From Malurus cyaneus samueli (lineage: Eukaryota; Chordata; Aves; Passeriformes; Maluridae), in assembly GCA_009741485.1 (NCBI GenBank), contig CM019216.1, positions 56,417,804-56,481,803 on the forward strand: DNA of 64,000 nt. The letters are read 5' to 3'. Shown one piece after another: positions 22,659 through 35,900 of this stretch (positions are counted from its first letter, which is position 1; each line of letters starts with the position of its first letter). Position numbers and translations under genes: made by a program. Below the pieces are notes generated by a model. It worked only from the letters and a program-made list of their open reading frames with translations. It was not told where the DNA came from and did no database searches.

Positions 22659-25600
22659 ATATAGAACTATATATGTCGCTTGGAGTGGAAAAAAATCTTC
22701 AGTTAACTGTATGTACTTTTGGCTTGTGACCTAGATGTGATTGGTTATACCTTTTTGTGGGTACGCTGTCATCCCCAGTGTCCACAATGTCACTTGCTCA
22801 GCTAGTGTTCTCTCCAGCAATTAAATACATCTAACTTTTAATTTTATTTCTGTGAGTAAAGTCAAGTAGTTGAAAAGTGTATTCAGATCCACTTGGATAT
22901 TAAATTTAGGAAGATTTTTCTTTAAAATTTAAAATGGATGTGGGATTTTTTTCATTTACATCTCTCCCCCCCATCACCTATATTTAGGACGTTGTGCATT
23001 TTCCCCCTCTTACTGCAATACTTCTCTGCAGGGAGCCTTCCTGCAGAGCTCCCCTCATTCCACTCAGGGCAGTGCTCTATTCCTTGGCTGACAGGCACTA
23101 TTTTTAGTACATCCTTTTCTGTCCATCTAACGCTGTGTTTGTGTAAGAGCTGTACAAAGTAGGTAAGGGAATTTTTTTTCAGAGTTCCAGATGGCAGCCA
23201 TGCACAGTGAGTGAAGGTGTTTACTTGTCTAGGAAGCTGAGAACCTCATTGCCAGACAAAATAGAAATAACTGGTATTCTGGGTGGGGCTTTTCTTTTTT
23301 TAACTTGGTTTTCTGGGTTTATGAATGGATTTTCTTTTCCTTGTTAAGCCATAACTTTGGCTACTGAGGAGGCCTTAAAGCTTTGAGACATCCACTGGTA
23401 AATCTAGCCTGAGAACTTTAAGTTACTATTTTCCCTTGCTATCAGCCTTGCTCTCCTGTGGGGTTTGCTATCTTGGTAGTAGAAATGCCAGACTGAGAGC
23501 TCTGCCTGTGTCTGCCCATGCTTCAGTGTCAAAGCTACCACATTGGTGCTAGAACATCCAAAGTCAGTTTTAAGTTCAGATGCTGGACTGTGCATGGGAG
23601 TAGCTAAAGTGTGGTCATGGTCTGGCAGTGCGTAGGAGAAGCAGCTGGAATGAATGGCAGGTTCTATAGTCACAGATAGGTTTACCAGAAGATATTTTAA
23701 AGAACAGCTGAATTCTGCTGCACTAGAAATTATGGCAAACTTGTTGAGGAGGAAAGTAAAACGTCTGCGTGCCTAAACAAAAACTTTTCTTCTTTGTAGG
23801 GGGGATGTAGGGGGCATCCAAGTTGGAGAAAACAAATCAAAGACAGGACTATAATTCTTAACTACTTCCTGGAAGAAGTTTGATATTAGGAAACTGGGTT
23901 ACAGGAGAAGACTGAATGTTCGAGTATGATGAGGGCACATGACACACACTAAATAGACTCCCGAGTAACCTATTAGCTGTATGGCAATACCTGGCAACTT
24001 GAAGGGCAGCAGTTCTGAGCTGTATATCCATGTAAATTTGTCAGAAACCTAGGATTGTTTTGGCCATCAGTTGTGTTAAAGAGTATAATTGCTTTTTGAT
24101 GTTATCTTAACCTTTGCATGCGCTTGTAGTAGCAACTGAAGAGGTTAGTTATATATACTTTATTATAAACAGGTTTTCTATGTGATGTTTGTTGTGATTT
24201 TTTTCTTTCAGTGGTTGTTTAGTTTTATCTATATGAAAAATAATAAATAGAGAATTGCTGATTCACAGACCTTACAGTTTTTGGATTGTGTATGTTAAAG
24301 AGGACCCAGAAGAAGACTGAGAAACAGTATATCCTTCCCCCCTACCCTACAGAAACAGTTCCTTGTATGAATTATTTGTAAATGATCTAGGGAAGTAGCA
24401 GTTGATTCTTTGTGGGGCACAACTTTGATTTTTTTTCTTTCTTTCTTTCCTCTTGTTAATTACTTACTTTCTGTTTTGAGTGGGAAATAATCTTTCTGAT
24501 GTCTCCCTGCAGCTGAAATCAGACAGTGTGAAGAGCCTTTAAGACAAGGAAAATGGCTATTTATGTTAAATCTCTGCTAGTGTATGCTTCTTCATTTACT
24601 GGATTTTCTTTCATCAGCTTTTTGTTTTTGCTTATTGCTTACTGTGTTTGTGCAACTGCCTTTTTAATTAAGATTTTAGTAAAACAGACAGTAGATTTCC
24701 TATTTTGAATAAAAAAGGAAGCATGTTTGCCAGTCACCTCTCAGACTTTATTATTAATGTAAGTCATAATTTAATGTACATTCATACTTTTTTAATAGTT
24801 GCTTGCAGCTTTCTTAAATGGATATTTAAACACATATAACAAATGTTGTTTTGATACTCCCACTTTTGTCACATAAAAACGTTGGCTGAGGCGTCCTTGT
24901 ACATGTTCATACAAATGATGACATTATCTAGGAATGGATTATCTTTTCTGCAGTTCCATCCTCATGCCAGCTGTGTCATTGTGTTACAGTGAATACTTGC
25001 GATTATCTTTAGCGATAAATTTGTGACTTGGTGCCTGACCTAGAGCTGAGAGCTCCATGCCCATCGCTCTTGGAGTGTCGGTAACTTGATTGTCAGCTGT
25101 CTTTATTTATTATGAGGTTTCAAGGCTTTGTTTTTTTATACAGAGATGTATTTTTTTTAAAAAAAATTTCTTCTTTAATATGGAGACAGACGCTTTGGCT
25201 GCAGATCAATGAATAAACAAAGAGTTATTGTATTCATAGCTCTAGGAGTTTGAGGGAAAGCCTTCTTGAGAATGTTGAGTTCATGTTATTTTGTTCCAGG
25301 CACAAATGATGGAGCATTACTTGGGATGCTCTGTGGCTTATAGTTGCTTTAAATCTCAGCATTTGCTGTTGTCAGCCAAACCAATGCCTCTTTCAATTTT
25401 TTTTTTTGTTTAAACAAACAAAAAAGCACACTTTCACTTGGAAAGTAGTTACATCTCTCATGTAAATACTCTCGTCTTCTAGTGAATTGCTCTGTCTGCC
25501 TTGTAGAGGAGCACTACCTGAATGGGATTCACATCTGAATCCCACTGTGACCTTATTAAAGTGCCTTCCACTCTTGCCTCTTGTGAGATTTCAGTGTTGG

Positions 25601-26192
25601 GGGGGTCTTTGTGGTGTCTTTAAATGGAAATGTTAATGGTATTTTGGCACAGTGACTGGTGTTCATAAAGATCATTCAAATAAACATTTTGTTAGAAGTG
25701 AAACATTAATTGATAACTGCATAATGGATATATATAATGTGTGCATAACATCAGTAATGCCTTAAAAGTAAGAGCTGATCTTGGTCAGACTGCGTCTCAA
25801 GTTATTCTCTTGTGCAAGCTGCCACAGATCTCAGTGTAGATGAGGTAACTGGGAAAACACTGGTGAAATGACAAAAGAAAATGGTAGTGTATTTTTCTCT
25901 CACTTTAGAAAAGGTGAAATTGAATCTCTAGGTATTCCAGGATGAGCTGATTTATTTGGTTGTTTTGGATGGGAGGAGAGCAGAAGTCATGGTGATACCG
26001 AATTTACAAGTGGGTGTAGAATATTAGTTTTTTCACTTTTGCATATAGCAGGAATGTTGAGTTTATGTATTCTTTTACACAAAACGTGCAAAAAAGGAGA
26101 AGGTGAGAGAAAAAGGTTGTCAGTTGCTATTTGTTAGTAGTGTAGGCTTTTCAGTGCCCTACCTTAATGGTTATACTGTCAATCTAAAGACT

Positions 26193-26251
26193 GGGAATGA
26201 AACCTTGGCCCTGTTGAAATCATTAGCAAATCTTCCATTGGGTGTTTTAAT
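26193..26251. repeat. Possible old amniote repeat ('GGCCCCATTGAAGTCAATGG' type)
   Basis: GGGAATGAAACCTTGGCCCT, then GTTGAAATCATTAGCAAATC and TTCCATTGGG, resembles a common old sauropsid repeat that reads 'GTGAAATCCTGGCCCCATTG AAGTCAATGGCAAAACTCCC ATTG'. I recognise the motif but cannot name the family with confidence. Confidence 0.35.
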
Positions 26252-27350
26252 GTGCTCACGAGGCACATAATAGGCAAGAACTCTTATGAAATGCACTGTT
26301 CTCACAAAGCCTGATAGTACATGTGCAAATGAATCTGATACTGACACAAGATAGACACTATAATAAAGGGGTTATAAATTATAATATTCCTGTGGACTGA
26401 AGCAAAGAACAAGACTGAGGTATTTTGAGGAACTGCAAATCTACGCAAAGTTTAAATGAAATGCAGCAAGTTGAAGAGGAGGTGCAGGATCAGAAGCAAA
26501 AGGCAGAATCCATTTAGACTTGGCTGGAAGAATATGGCAGTAAAAAAATAGCATGAGCAAACACCACGTAAACTGGAAAAATGGTAATGTTTGTAGGAGT
26601 AAAATAACACTAGAGAAAAATTGGACTGTTCTGTAAAGGAAGGAAAAGAAATATAGATTACTACAATGACCCTAAAATAAAATTTAGTAAGTAACTAAGA
26701 CTGCACTACAGCATGTAGTAGACTTAATAAGGCATGGAAGATACGAAAATACATACTTCATCCATTCATCAAACATGCACAGTGGGTTTTAGAAGCATGG
26801 GACAGTTAGAGCAATGCTGTGATTGTTAGTAAACATTAGAGAGCAGGTGTGGAGGGATTGGGTTATGATCCTTACAGCATAAAGAGGTTGATACTTCTCA
26901 TAATCATCCTGTCACCAAAAACTTTGCAAACTGTTGGAGCCAATGCTAAAGAAAATTCTGGAACTTTAAAAATATTAAAGGAACCTTCAGATATTATTAT
27001 CATACGTATGTCTCAACAACTTCTTCTGGTCAGTTTTCAAAATGTTTTGGATGAAAGTTTTGCAGTAAGTTTACAAGAATGATAAAGCTAAAAACTGCAT
27101 ATATGAAAATTGGAAAAAGTTACATTGAAATTTTTACCTTCACTGTAAGGGGAACATAGGTTCTTGATGAGCAGCACTTTCAGTTAAGTTGCAGCTCCAC
27201 ATCTTTTTCACCATACCTGTTCTGAAGACAGAATTTGTCCTTTTGTTAAAAAGTTCTCAGTGGTATTGATCACGGACATATAAAATTCTAAAATCACTTC
27301 TGTGGTGAAGAAATGATGGGACTTTTTTGTTCATTTTTGGGGTTGGAAAT

Positions 27351-27405
27351 GGTTTTACTTTGTTTTTGCAGGGGAAACTGAGGCGTTGTAGGAAGTTTGG
27401 CCTGG
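27351..27405 (-). repeat. Short MIR/L2-like relic
   Basis: TTTTTGCAGGGGAAACTGAG then GCGTTGTAGGAAGTTTGGCC follows the MIR core reverse complement (TTTACAGATGGGAAACTGAG, GCACAGAGAAGTTAAGTGAC). Only about 55 bases; modest support. Confidence 0.4.
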
Positions 27406-30400
27406 TTTTGATGGCTGTAGATTAAATATTTTGAAACACAAGTTTCTGGAAACACTTGCAGAGCACAATCCATCATAAAATTCGAGAGCACTTGCAGTTG
27501 TCAGTACACAGCATTTCCTGCAATTTGAGCACCATAATTTCAAGTCAGGATGCATTAAAGTGGAAAATTTTGAAGTTTTTTTTGGTGTAGTGAAAAACTA
27601 TGGCAGATGCAGAGTTAATTTCTGCCTGAGCAGCACATAGCTTCTTTAAATGGCGAGACAGTCATCTGCTGCATTCTCTGCCCCTATGATGAGTGAAGCC
27701 CTTGGTCCTGTAGCTCACAATGGCCCCTTCTCCACCCTGTGCTGGGTGCCCTGGAGCAGGCACATCCGCTGCCTCTGAGGATTGAAGCGTGACTGTGTGT
27801 TTAAAGACAGCTGTATCTGTGAAGGAGACAGGCTTAATGTTGCAAGGGCAAACTTAATTCCAAGAGCTCTCAGTTTCTGCAATGATAATGTTTCTTAAGC
27901 CGGGGGAAGAGATGGCTCTTTGGTTTTGTTTTGCCTTGCAGAAATATGTTGACAGCGACTGAGTCACTGGTTGATGTCTTCACCTTTAGATACACCACAC
28001 AGGAATTGCAGTGGTGACTTGCCACCCCCCAGAAGGACCGAGTGGTGCATAGGATGAGACGTTTCCTCACTGAGTCTGTCTTGTTCAGCTCTAGAGATGA
28101 TAGTGCATTCTGCATTGTGTTCTTTCTCTGAGCTCTTAGGAGGGAGGAGGGAAGAGGCAATGCTGACAGCTAGGGTGGGTCCTGTGGTATGTCCCAGTAA
28201 TTTGCCCAGGTGCATGTACTGCTCTCTCAGTATAGCCCTCTCCTATTAAAGTATCTCCAGATGCTTGACTTGCACTGTTTGCAGTAAGTTCTGAGTATCT
28301 CCAGGTCCCTTTCTATCCAGTGATCACAGCCCCCTCAATTCCAGTGTTGTGTGAGACACTGCAGCTCCTGGTGACTGGATTTGCAGCAGTATCTTAGGCT
28401 CTTCATCCCTCCATTTTCTGAATTGGAGGGATATCACCTGAGGGAAAGTGGAGCAGCTCACCTGGAGAGAGCATGGAGAAGTGTGGTGGCGGCAGGCTGG
28501 TGAGAAGAATGGAAGGAAGCCATGTGTTGGCAGTGAGGCTCACTCTCCCAGCACACACACACAGGCTCCGCTGCTTGGAGGTCACTAGTCCAGAGGACAG
28601 ACTCTTTGGCCTGTAGCCAAGTCACCTCCTGACCTTGTTTCCTCCTCTCCCCTTCAACTCTGCCTCACTTCTATAGCCACTGCTTTTTTAGCTCATTGTC
28701 CCTCTTTCTTTGGTCAATTCAAGGCAACCTCCTTGTATATACTTTGTAACTCCTTCGAAGAAGCCTTGCCCTGCCCCTCCTGTGCTCCTGTTTTATAACT
28801 CCTATGCTCCCAGTCTGGTGACATTCAGGTGCTCTCTCTGACAGGGGCATATGCCTTGCCTTTCACAAATGTCCAGTGTCACCCTGGGAAATTAAAATTC
28901 TCTGCCTCAAAGCATAGTATTCAAGAAGTATTTTCAAGTGTTTTATGTGAGAACATAAACCATGTATTTTTCTGTGACCTCATTCTAAGACATAGCTGAA
29001 CTGCTTCTGCTGAATTTTCCAGAGAATTTCAGCCTCAGGCATACATATGCCCTGGAAAATTTCAGCCTAAATGCTTGAAGTTTGGCAAAGTTTATATGCA
29101 CCTGAAAGTAGTCTTAATAATGGAAAATGTCAGACTGTTTTAGCTGTGTAGCTGTCCACATTGTTAATATTTAAGAATTGGATGCAGAAAATACTACACT
29201 CAAAATTAATTAGCTTGAATTTTAGTAAATGTTGTTATTGGAGATGAGATCTGGGGATTATTCTCTGAACTAGAAGATAGTGGCAATGAACAGTGCTGTT
29301 TGGCTTCACAGGAATCTCATGGAGGAAGCTTAAGACTTGTTTTGAACAAGGATTTATATTTGAGAAGATGAATATGACAGGTGATGCTCAGAATGAACAT
29401 TAAAACACAGAAATAAACATAGATAAAGTGTTGTGGTCTATAGGAGGAAATGTAAGCTGTCCCCTGGGACACTGTAAAAAAGGAATCTATAGTTCCTCTG
29501 CTTGGCTTTTGTGTTTCAGTTGAAACTGTGGTGAGAATGCATGATGGCCTAAAAAAAAATCTGAGAGTGTTGTTGTGGGTCGGGTGATCGAAACTGGTTG
29601 AGGAACCATTGATTTTGAGAAGTAGGAAATATAAATAGTAAATTACCCAGGGACATTTAGTGGCGAAAAATAGAAACTTCTAATCTAGCTACAAAGCAGG
29701 AAAATAATAAAGGGAAAATTGCTGAGTAATACTCACCCAAAATTAGATGTGAATGTGCAATTTGCTATGGTAGCAAAAAAGGGTGGTCCTTTTCTGAAGT
29801 GAATGGAAGTGTCATGTGAGGAGGAGAAGGTTATCATTTCCATCTCCTCAGGTGTAGTGTGCCCATATTCAGAATACTTCATAAATTTTCGGTGACATTC
29901 CTGGCAAATTGGTATTGGTAATGGTGGAGAGAGCCAGTGGAAAAAAATGAGGTTTGATGAGTTTTATTTGCAGTAAGGAAAGAATAATAGTTCATTAAGC
30001 AGTGTCTGCCTTGGAAAGGACATATTTTGGATAAGGAAAAAAGAAAAGAAAGTAGTGTGTTGGTAATGCAAACAGCAGTAACGGGAGGAAACAGGGATGG
30101 GAGTGGGCAATGTTAGTTATTGTCATAATAACTGTTAAATCAGTATAGAATAGCCAGAAAGGATTTCTAAAAGCCGTGTTCCGTAGGAGGTTTTAAAATG
30201 AAGCTGGTCAGCAGTACACTGCAGGAAAACATGTACAAAATGTGCCACAGGAGGGAATCCTGCTCCTGGTGGGGGGTGGGTTGGCTGGGTGAATTAATAG
30301 GTCTTTTTTCTTGGGGGGAGGGAGCAAGAGATATGGGCCACTTCCGTGAAGATGAGATTGTGATGGACTTTTGGAAAGCTCCCCCCTCCCCTGCCGCCAC

Positions 30401-31281
30401 CCCAGACTTCCATGTGTGTAACCAGAACTCAGGAATTAAAAAATGGATGTCATAGTAACAATACAGGGCTGCACTTGCCGAAGTATGGTATTTTTTCTGG
30501 TTCAGTTAGTCCTCAGTAATAAAACATGGGAGTAATACTACACAATGGTTGACACCTGTCCTGAAACTGTTACAGGGCTTGGTAAGTGCTGCCAAAAAGT
30601 CTAAAAATAAAACTTAACTCCCTTACCTCCCTTCCCCCTCCATCACTGGTTGCAGTTTGGATTTTCTGTGCTCTGTTAAAGAGGCAAATAAATTTTCATG
30701 TAAAATGTGGGTTATGACTTGCTTTTTGATCTGGAAACTTATTAGTGTGTGCTATAGCAATAGGAAAACACTAAAATAGTGTTCTGTATGCAGTGCACTC
30801 CTTGGAAACTTCCTTTTCTTTCCACTTTCTCCTTTTTTTTTTTATGTGAGAGGGCAGACGTTTTTGCAAGGTTAAATGGCTTGTCCACTGTTTATGTCTC
30901 CTGGACATGCATTTATGTTTTTATTTTATCTTTGTTTTAACATTAGGGTCAGTGATGTTAATCAGTGTGCTATTGTATACTTAATTATTTTTTAAGCTGA
31001 AAACTTTTGGGCTTTTTCTATTGGTAACAGCCTCAAGCTTTGGTGCAGATTTTTTTTAAAATTGTTTTGAATGGAATGGAAGTCCCAAACTCACAGTTTA
31101 AAATCTCATCTAATTAATCAGAGAGCCAGGATATGGTGTTTTGCCAGTTTGTATGTCAAGTCAATATTTGATGTATAAAGCACTGAGAAAACACATGTAC
31201 AGTTTGCCCGTGGTAAGCATGACGATTCTGCCCTTTTTCTTTGCATGTCTTAAATAGTCCTTTGCTTGTGTTTCCCAACAG

Positions 31282-31476
31282 GGCAGTCCGATGGATCCGA
31301 TGGTGATGAAGAGGCCGCAGCTGTACGGCATGGGCAATAACCCTCACTCTCAGGCACAGCAGAGCAGCCCCTACCCCGGGCAGTCCTACGGCCCTCCCGG
31401 CCCCCAGCGCTATCCCGTGGGAATGCAGGGCCGAGCCCCGGCAGCCATGGGAGGAATGCAGTATCCACAGCAACAG
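31282..31476 (+). CDS. ARID1B: ARID1B exon 2 (65 codons)
   Basis: An internal coding exon of the BAF-complex subunit ARID1B. The acceptor is a pyrimidine-rich tract ending CCCAACAG at 31281; the donor is CAG|GTTTGT at 31476/31477. The exon is 195 bases, begins and ends in phase 0, and is open throughout. It reads [20 protein letters not shown], then [20 protein letters not shown], then [10 protein letters not shown], ending GGMQYPQQQ. From memory this is the block that follows the ...GRSQ end of exon 1 in human ARID1B, with only a handful of substitutions (for example GNNPHSQA for human GSNPHSQP). It is proline/glutamine/glycine-rich, with no folded domain, lying N-terminal to the ARID domain. 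Unlike exon 1 there is no frame error. A symmetric phase 0-0 exon of 65 codons could be skipped without breaking frame. It lies on the opposite strand to exon 1. Confidence 0.95.
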
Positions 31477-32489
31477 GTTTGTGGAGGATTTTTCTGGGTT
31501 GCTTTGGTTTCCCTCCTTTCTCTTCCCTTCTGACACTGCATTAATACAGAGGGAGCAAGGGAAGAACCACAGAAATAAGTATTTCTTGTGCGGAAGGAGG
31601 ATGAAGGACAGTTTTAAAATGAAATAAATTATATTCACAGTGTGAATGTTTTCTGAAATCCCTTACAGTTCAAAAAGGATTTAGTTCGTTGCTGGTATCT
31701 TTCTAGAGAGAGAGAAGTATGTCAAATGCCATGAGTTTTCTTTTTTTTCCAGTTGACACCACTTAGCCTTGCATATTTTTTGGTTCTTTGCTGTTGTTGC
31801 TGTTTTGTTTTTGGGTTTTTTTGGGTTTTATGTTCTCTTTCTCTCTGTTAGATACATTTAAATGTAAGATGAAAACCTAGAGCTGACAGCAGTACATCAA
31901 GGCTAGTGTAGTCCAGTGCATACAAAAGTGTTACATATTTATATCAGCTGTTTGTTGTTGTGGTGGTTGGTTTTCTTTTTTTTCTTCTCATTTTGATAGG
32001 AGTCTGTAGCTTTTCTTTCTTTTTTTTTTTTTTCTTTCACCAGCTCTTTAAAGATAGGCTTTTTTTTTTTTTTAATAAATCTGAGTAATAGAAAGGTGAG
32101 AATCTCCTTTTTATCTGCCTGGATTTTACAGTGATGGAGACTACTTGTGCTTTTTTCCCACCGTTTTTAAGAATGTCAAGCCAGTTGATGCATATGTGCA
32201 TGCTATATACTTATGAAAATACAGCAGTTTTCTGTAGGGAGAGAAACCAAGGTTATAGAAGTTAAGTTTTGCTAATTTTTTTTTTAATTAGGGATGTGAA
32301 TGTAGGCAGTGAGAGCTCTGCACTGTGTTGTCAGCACCACAGATTAGTGACTTGATCATAATTAAGAAAGAACATTTGTTTTGTGCAACTGACCAGTCAC
32401 AGAGTAGGTTTTTTGATGTCATTTATTGTTAAATATAGAAAAGAAAAAGAAAAATTTGGACTCCTGGCAGACAGGTGCCTGGCCAATTC

Positions 32490-32640
32490 TTGTTATCACC
32501 CATCCAGCAGGACAGCATGTCAATCAGGCAGTTAATTAAATGGCAATTTCAAATATATTACAGTATCATTAGCAGCAGTCTTAATTTTAATTATTTTCTG
32601 TTAAATAGATGCTTACTGGTAAGGAAGAGATTATTTAGTT
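32490..32640. other. Candidate conserved non-coding element in intron 2
   Basis: Even, complex sequence with several homeodomain-type cores (GCAGTTAATTAAATGGC, TTTTAATTATTTTC) and no simple repeat, close to the GC islet at 32.87 kb. Judged on texture alone. Confidence 0.3.
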
Positions 32641-32869
32641 TAGAAATGCCAAACAACATATTTGGTTGCTAGATTCAGACAGCAAACGTTTTGTCAGTTG
32701 CAAAAGGGAGGGGGAATTGAATAAAGGAGGCTTTATTCTTCTCTGTGTAGCTGTAGCCAAAGTCAAGTTATTAAAACACATTTTTAATTTAAAAATGAGT
32801 TATTCTGTGTTACGCGGAGATGAGTGTTGAATTTTCAGTGCATTTGCTAATTGCTTGGTAATTGTAAAT

Positions 32870-32990
32870 TACCCGTCAGCAGGCAGTGACCTGGCACCGC
32901 CATTGGCTGCCGGCCCCATCCGTCTCCTCGCAGCGTTGCCGTAAGTGGCTGAGAGGCAGCGCCGGCCCGAGCACCAGTGCTCTTCGGGGA
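32870..32990. promoter_or_regulatory. Small GC/CpG islet in intron 2
   Basis: About 120 bases with roughly ten CpG sites inside AT-rich intron. It contains CACCGCCATTGGCTGCCGG, which combines a YY1-like CCGCCATT with an inverted CCAAT box (ATTGG). It may be an internal promoter or enhancer, about 1.4 kb downstream of exon 2. No coding sense was found. Confidence 0.4.
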
Positions 32991-35900
32991 AAAAGGGACA
33001 GGATAATTATGACATTGAATTTTTATTGAACGGACATCACCACCTAGGCATGATTTTGTTTTGGACAGCCTCCAAAGCTTCATGTGTTTGGTTTGTGAAC
33101 CTCTAATGATCTGAATCCAGTTCTTTTCATATTGCTCATATATTACCACCTTTCTACAAAGGATTAAAATGCAGGAATGCAGGTTTGTAAATTGAATTGC
33201 CAACTTACCAGCTGAGTGGTAAGTTGTCTTTGGCACAGGATGCCACAGTTTGATTCCTGGCTGGATTTTTACTCCTGTGACATGAATATTAAATAAGGAG
33301 AGCCTATCTACGCTTGTTAAAACTGTGTAGCATGTACCTACTTTAGATATTATATATATAAAATATAGAATATTGCCAGAAGTTTCAGAAGATGAATCTC
33401 AGCACTTTCTGGAAATTGGGCTGCTTTACAGTGTCACATTGAATTTATCAAAAGCGCAAGGCACTTCCAAAAACTCGATTGCATAAAAAATACTGGGCCT
33501 TAAACACATACCGTACTCAGATTTAAGTACTGTGCAGAGAGAGGATTGAGTAGATGGATTATGAGGGTGGAAGTGCCACTCTGTAGGAAGGGTGGGAAGC
33601 ATCAATGGGAGAGGTTGTTCTTATTTTAAGTTATAGTTTGCTGTTGCCCAAAGATAGCTGAGAGTGTCAGCTCTGTTTCCTTGGAAGAAACAAGAAGGCT
33701 CTTTGTTAAACTGTGAAGATTTTTGAATTTTGAAGAAGACCTTGAAATGTTAAGTCTGGCTCTTTGTCAGCAAGTGTTGTGGCTTGAGGTTAGAACTATG
33801 GGACTTGACAGATTTTAACTTGCAGGCTCTGCTGCAGGATGCTGCAAATGAAGAAATAAAGATGAAAAACAACACCCTAAAGATTGAGCTAAAATTAATG
33901 GAAATGGTAGAATTGAAGATAATTGCCTGGATGTAGTTAGCTGGTCTATGTCATATTGCAGCAGAGAATAGTGCGTTCCAGCCTGCAGCCCAGAGGTGGA
34001 AAAGCTCTCTTGCAGGAAGGGAGGCCTCTGGCATAAGCAGTGAAAGATTAAAGCGGATGAAACAGATGAAATGTTATCAGGTGCAGTCAGCCTACGTATC
34101 TGCAGCACGGGTGTCAAGCTGCTAACCAGTTGTAAAAAAGCTATCTATGAAATGCTGCAGACATTCTCTTACAACTGCTGGGTGGTCTAGGCATGCTTGA
34201 TACCAAGCATGAAGGTGCAAATAAAGCCCCAGATTTTCTTAAAATTCTGTATGGAAATCCAAGGATGTTAAAGTGATTATGGAAGGCATGGGATGGGTTC
34301 TGTGACATGACTGCAAAGGATGCTGAGAAGAGAGAAAGCAGATCTCCTAAGTGTTTGAATTTGGAACTCACCTCTGATGAGTTATTGATGATGAGCCCCA
34401 GCACAACACACTGAGCCTTACATAAGGGGCACAATTTGAAATCCAGGAAATCTCTTTGCACTAATATAGCTAAAGATAAAGGGGTTGAGATATATAAATA
34501 GGCATATAGGAAGGGCAGGTAAATTGTGATAAAGGTAATGATAACCTAAGATTTTCGCTTTCTTCTGACACATGACAGTAGAGATAAAGATTTGTCATGA
34601 GAAGATGAGTGATAGCCTCTTGGGACAAAGTGCTAAGCAGTTTGAAGAGTGCTGCAGCATTCTGTAATATTTTAAGGGCATGTCCAGTTGACTCAGTGTG
34701 AGTCAAATAAATACATAAAGGAATTGGATTGATTTGACACCTATATGAAAGGGAAGGTATGAGAAAGGAAAGTGATGCCAAAAGAGTCATATGCTTAATC
34801 TGTAGGATTGCAGACTTGACATATCTCTTAACAGTATGCATTAATATGGCAAATTAATTTCTTAGAGATTTTTATATTGTTAGGAAACTAGAGTTTTTGT
34901 TCCTTTCCCATTCATCTTCAGTGGGCGAGGGGGGAAGAAGGCAAGGGAAGGCTGGGAGCAATATGGCCTCTGCCTATGTTGCCAGTCTTCAACATGATTG
35001 AGACACAAGTTGCAACAAAGCTTTAAAATGCTGTTCTTGCATGTAAATCTTAATGCTGGTATCTCATAATCTCATGTACTCTCTCTCCTGGTTTGCATGG
35101 GGTGGACGTAATTTCAGGATTGTTAGCACTCTTTACGCAGGACTTCAGGGAATGTGTGTAAAAACAGAAAGCAGAAAAACATTCAGATTTAATTTCAGTT
35201 CCTTATATTTAAATATCACTTGGAATTAGAAAGAGATTATGTCAAAATTGAAAATATTCATATGCAGAGATACCTAGCACCTGAAAACTTTGGGCTTGAT
35301 TTTGCAGTAAATTTCACTATGAGTGAAATACTATCTGAGTAATAAAATCTGATTATAAAGACAATAATTTGCTTTTCATTTAAAATCTTTTTTGCCTCCC
35401 ACCCATTTTGAACCCCAGTCAAGCAAGTGATGATGGCATGATCAGTTTCTGCTGGCTTTGGTTTGATTGCTCTCTCAAAGTGTTCTTGTACTTTAGTATT
35501 GTGTGCTGTAGGATAGCCTTCTGCTGCTTTGTAAAGACATTTCTTCTAAATAAAACAACCTCAAAATACCCATCAAAATAAGGGGCTTTTTTTCTACTTT
35601 TTGTGGTGTTGCTTTTTCATGATAATAACATGCAATACTGGATTCTATAATGAATTTCATTAAGCTTAAAAATCATATACCTGAAATATTCCCATGTAGG
35701 TTTGAAAGTTTTAAGCAAAGTTTGAAGGTTTGGATTTATTAATATGTTTGAAAGAATTGAATGGTGTGATGTGCCTGTTTAATCAGATGATCGTTGCCTA
35801 ATTGATTTTTTTTTAGCTTGCATTAAAATTCCTTGTGTACTTGATGGACTGGAACAACAACTTATTGTGTAAATAGGATCGTGTTGCTATAATGCATTGT

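Larger units (their letters stand above)
10231..31281. other. Non-coding DNA, probably ARID1B intron 1 towards exon 2
   Basis: The right end must be intron 1, because it ends in the acceptor of exon 2. How far left that holds is unknown, since exon 1 is in the opposite orientation. Apart from the relic repeats, hairpin and conserved-looking block listed separately, I see only AT-rich unique DNA with homopolymer T/A runs. No exon of another gene is recognised; frames of 60-98 codons lack any family resemblance. Confidence 0.6.

Noticed and set aside
31156..31638. 160-codon minus-strand frame across ARID1B exon 2
   Set aside because: It is the antisense shadow of the real plus-strand exon, which has splice sites and a conserved peptide.
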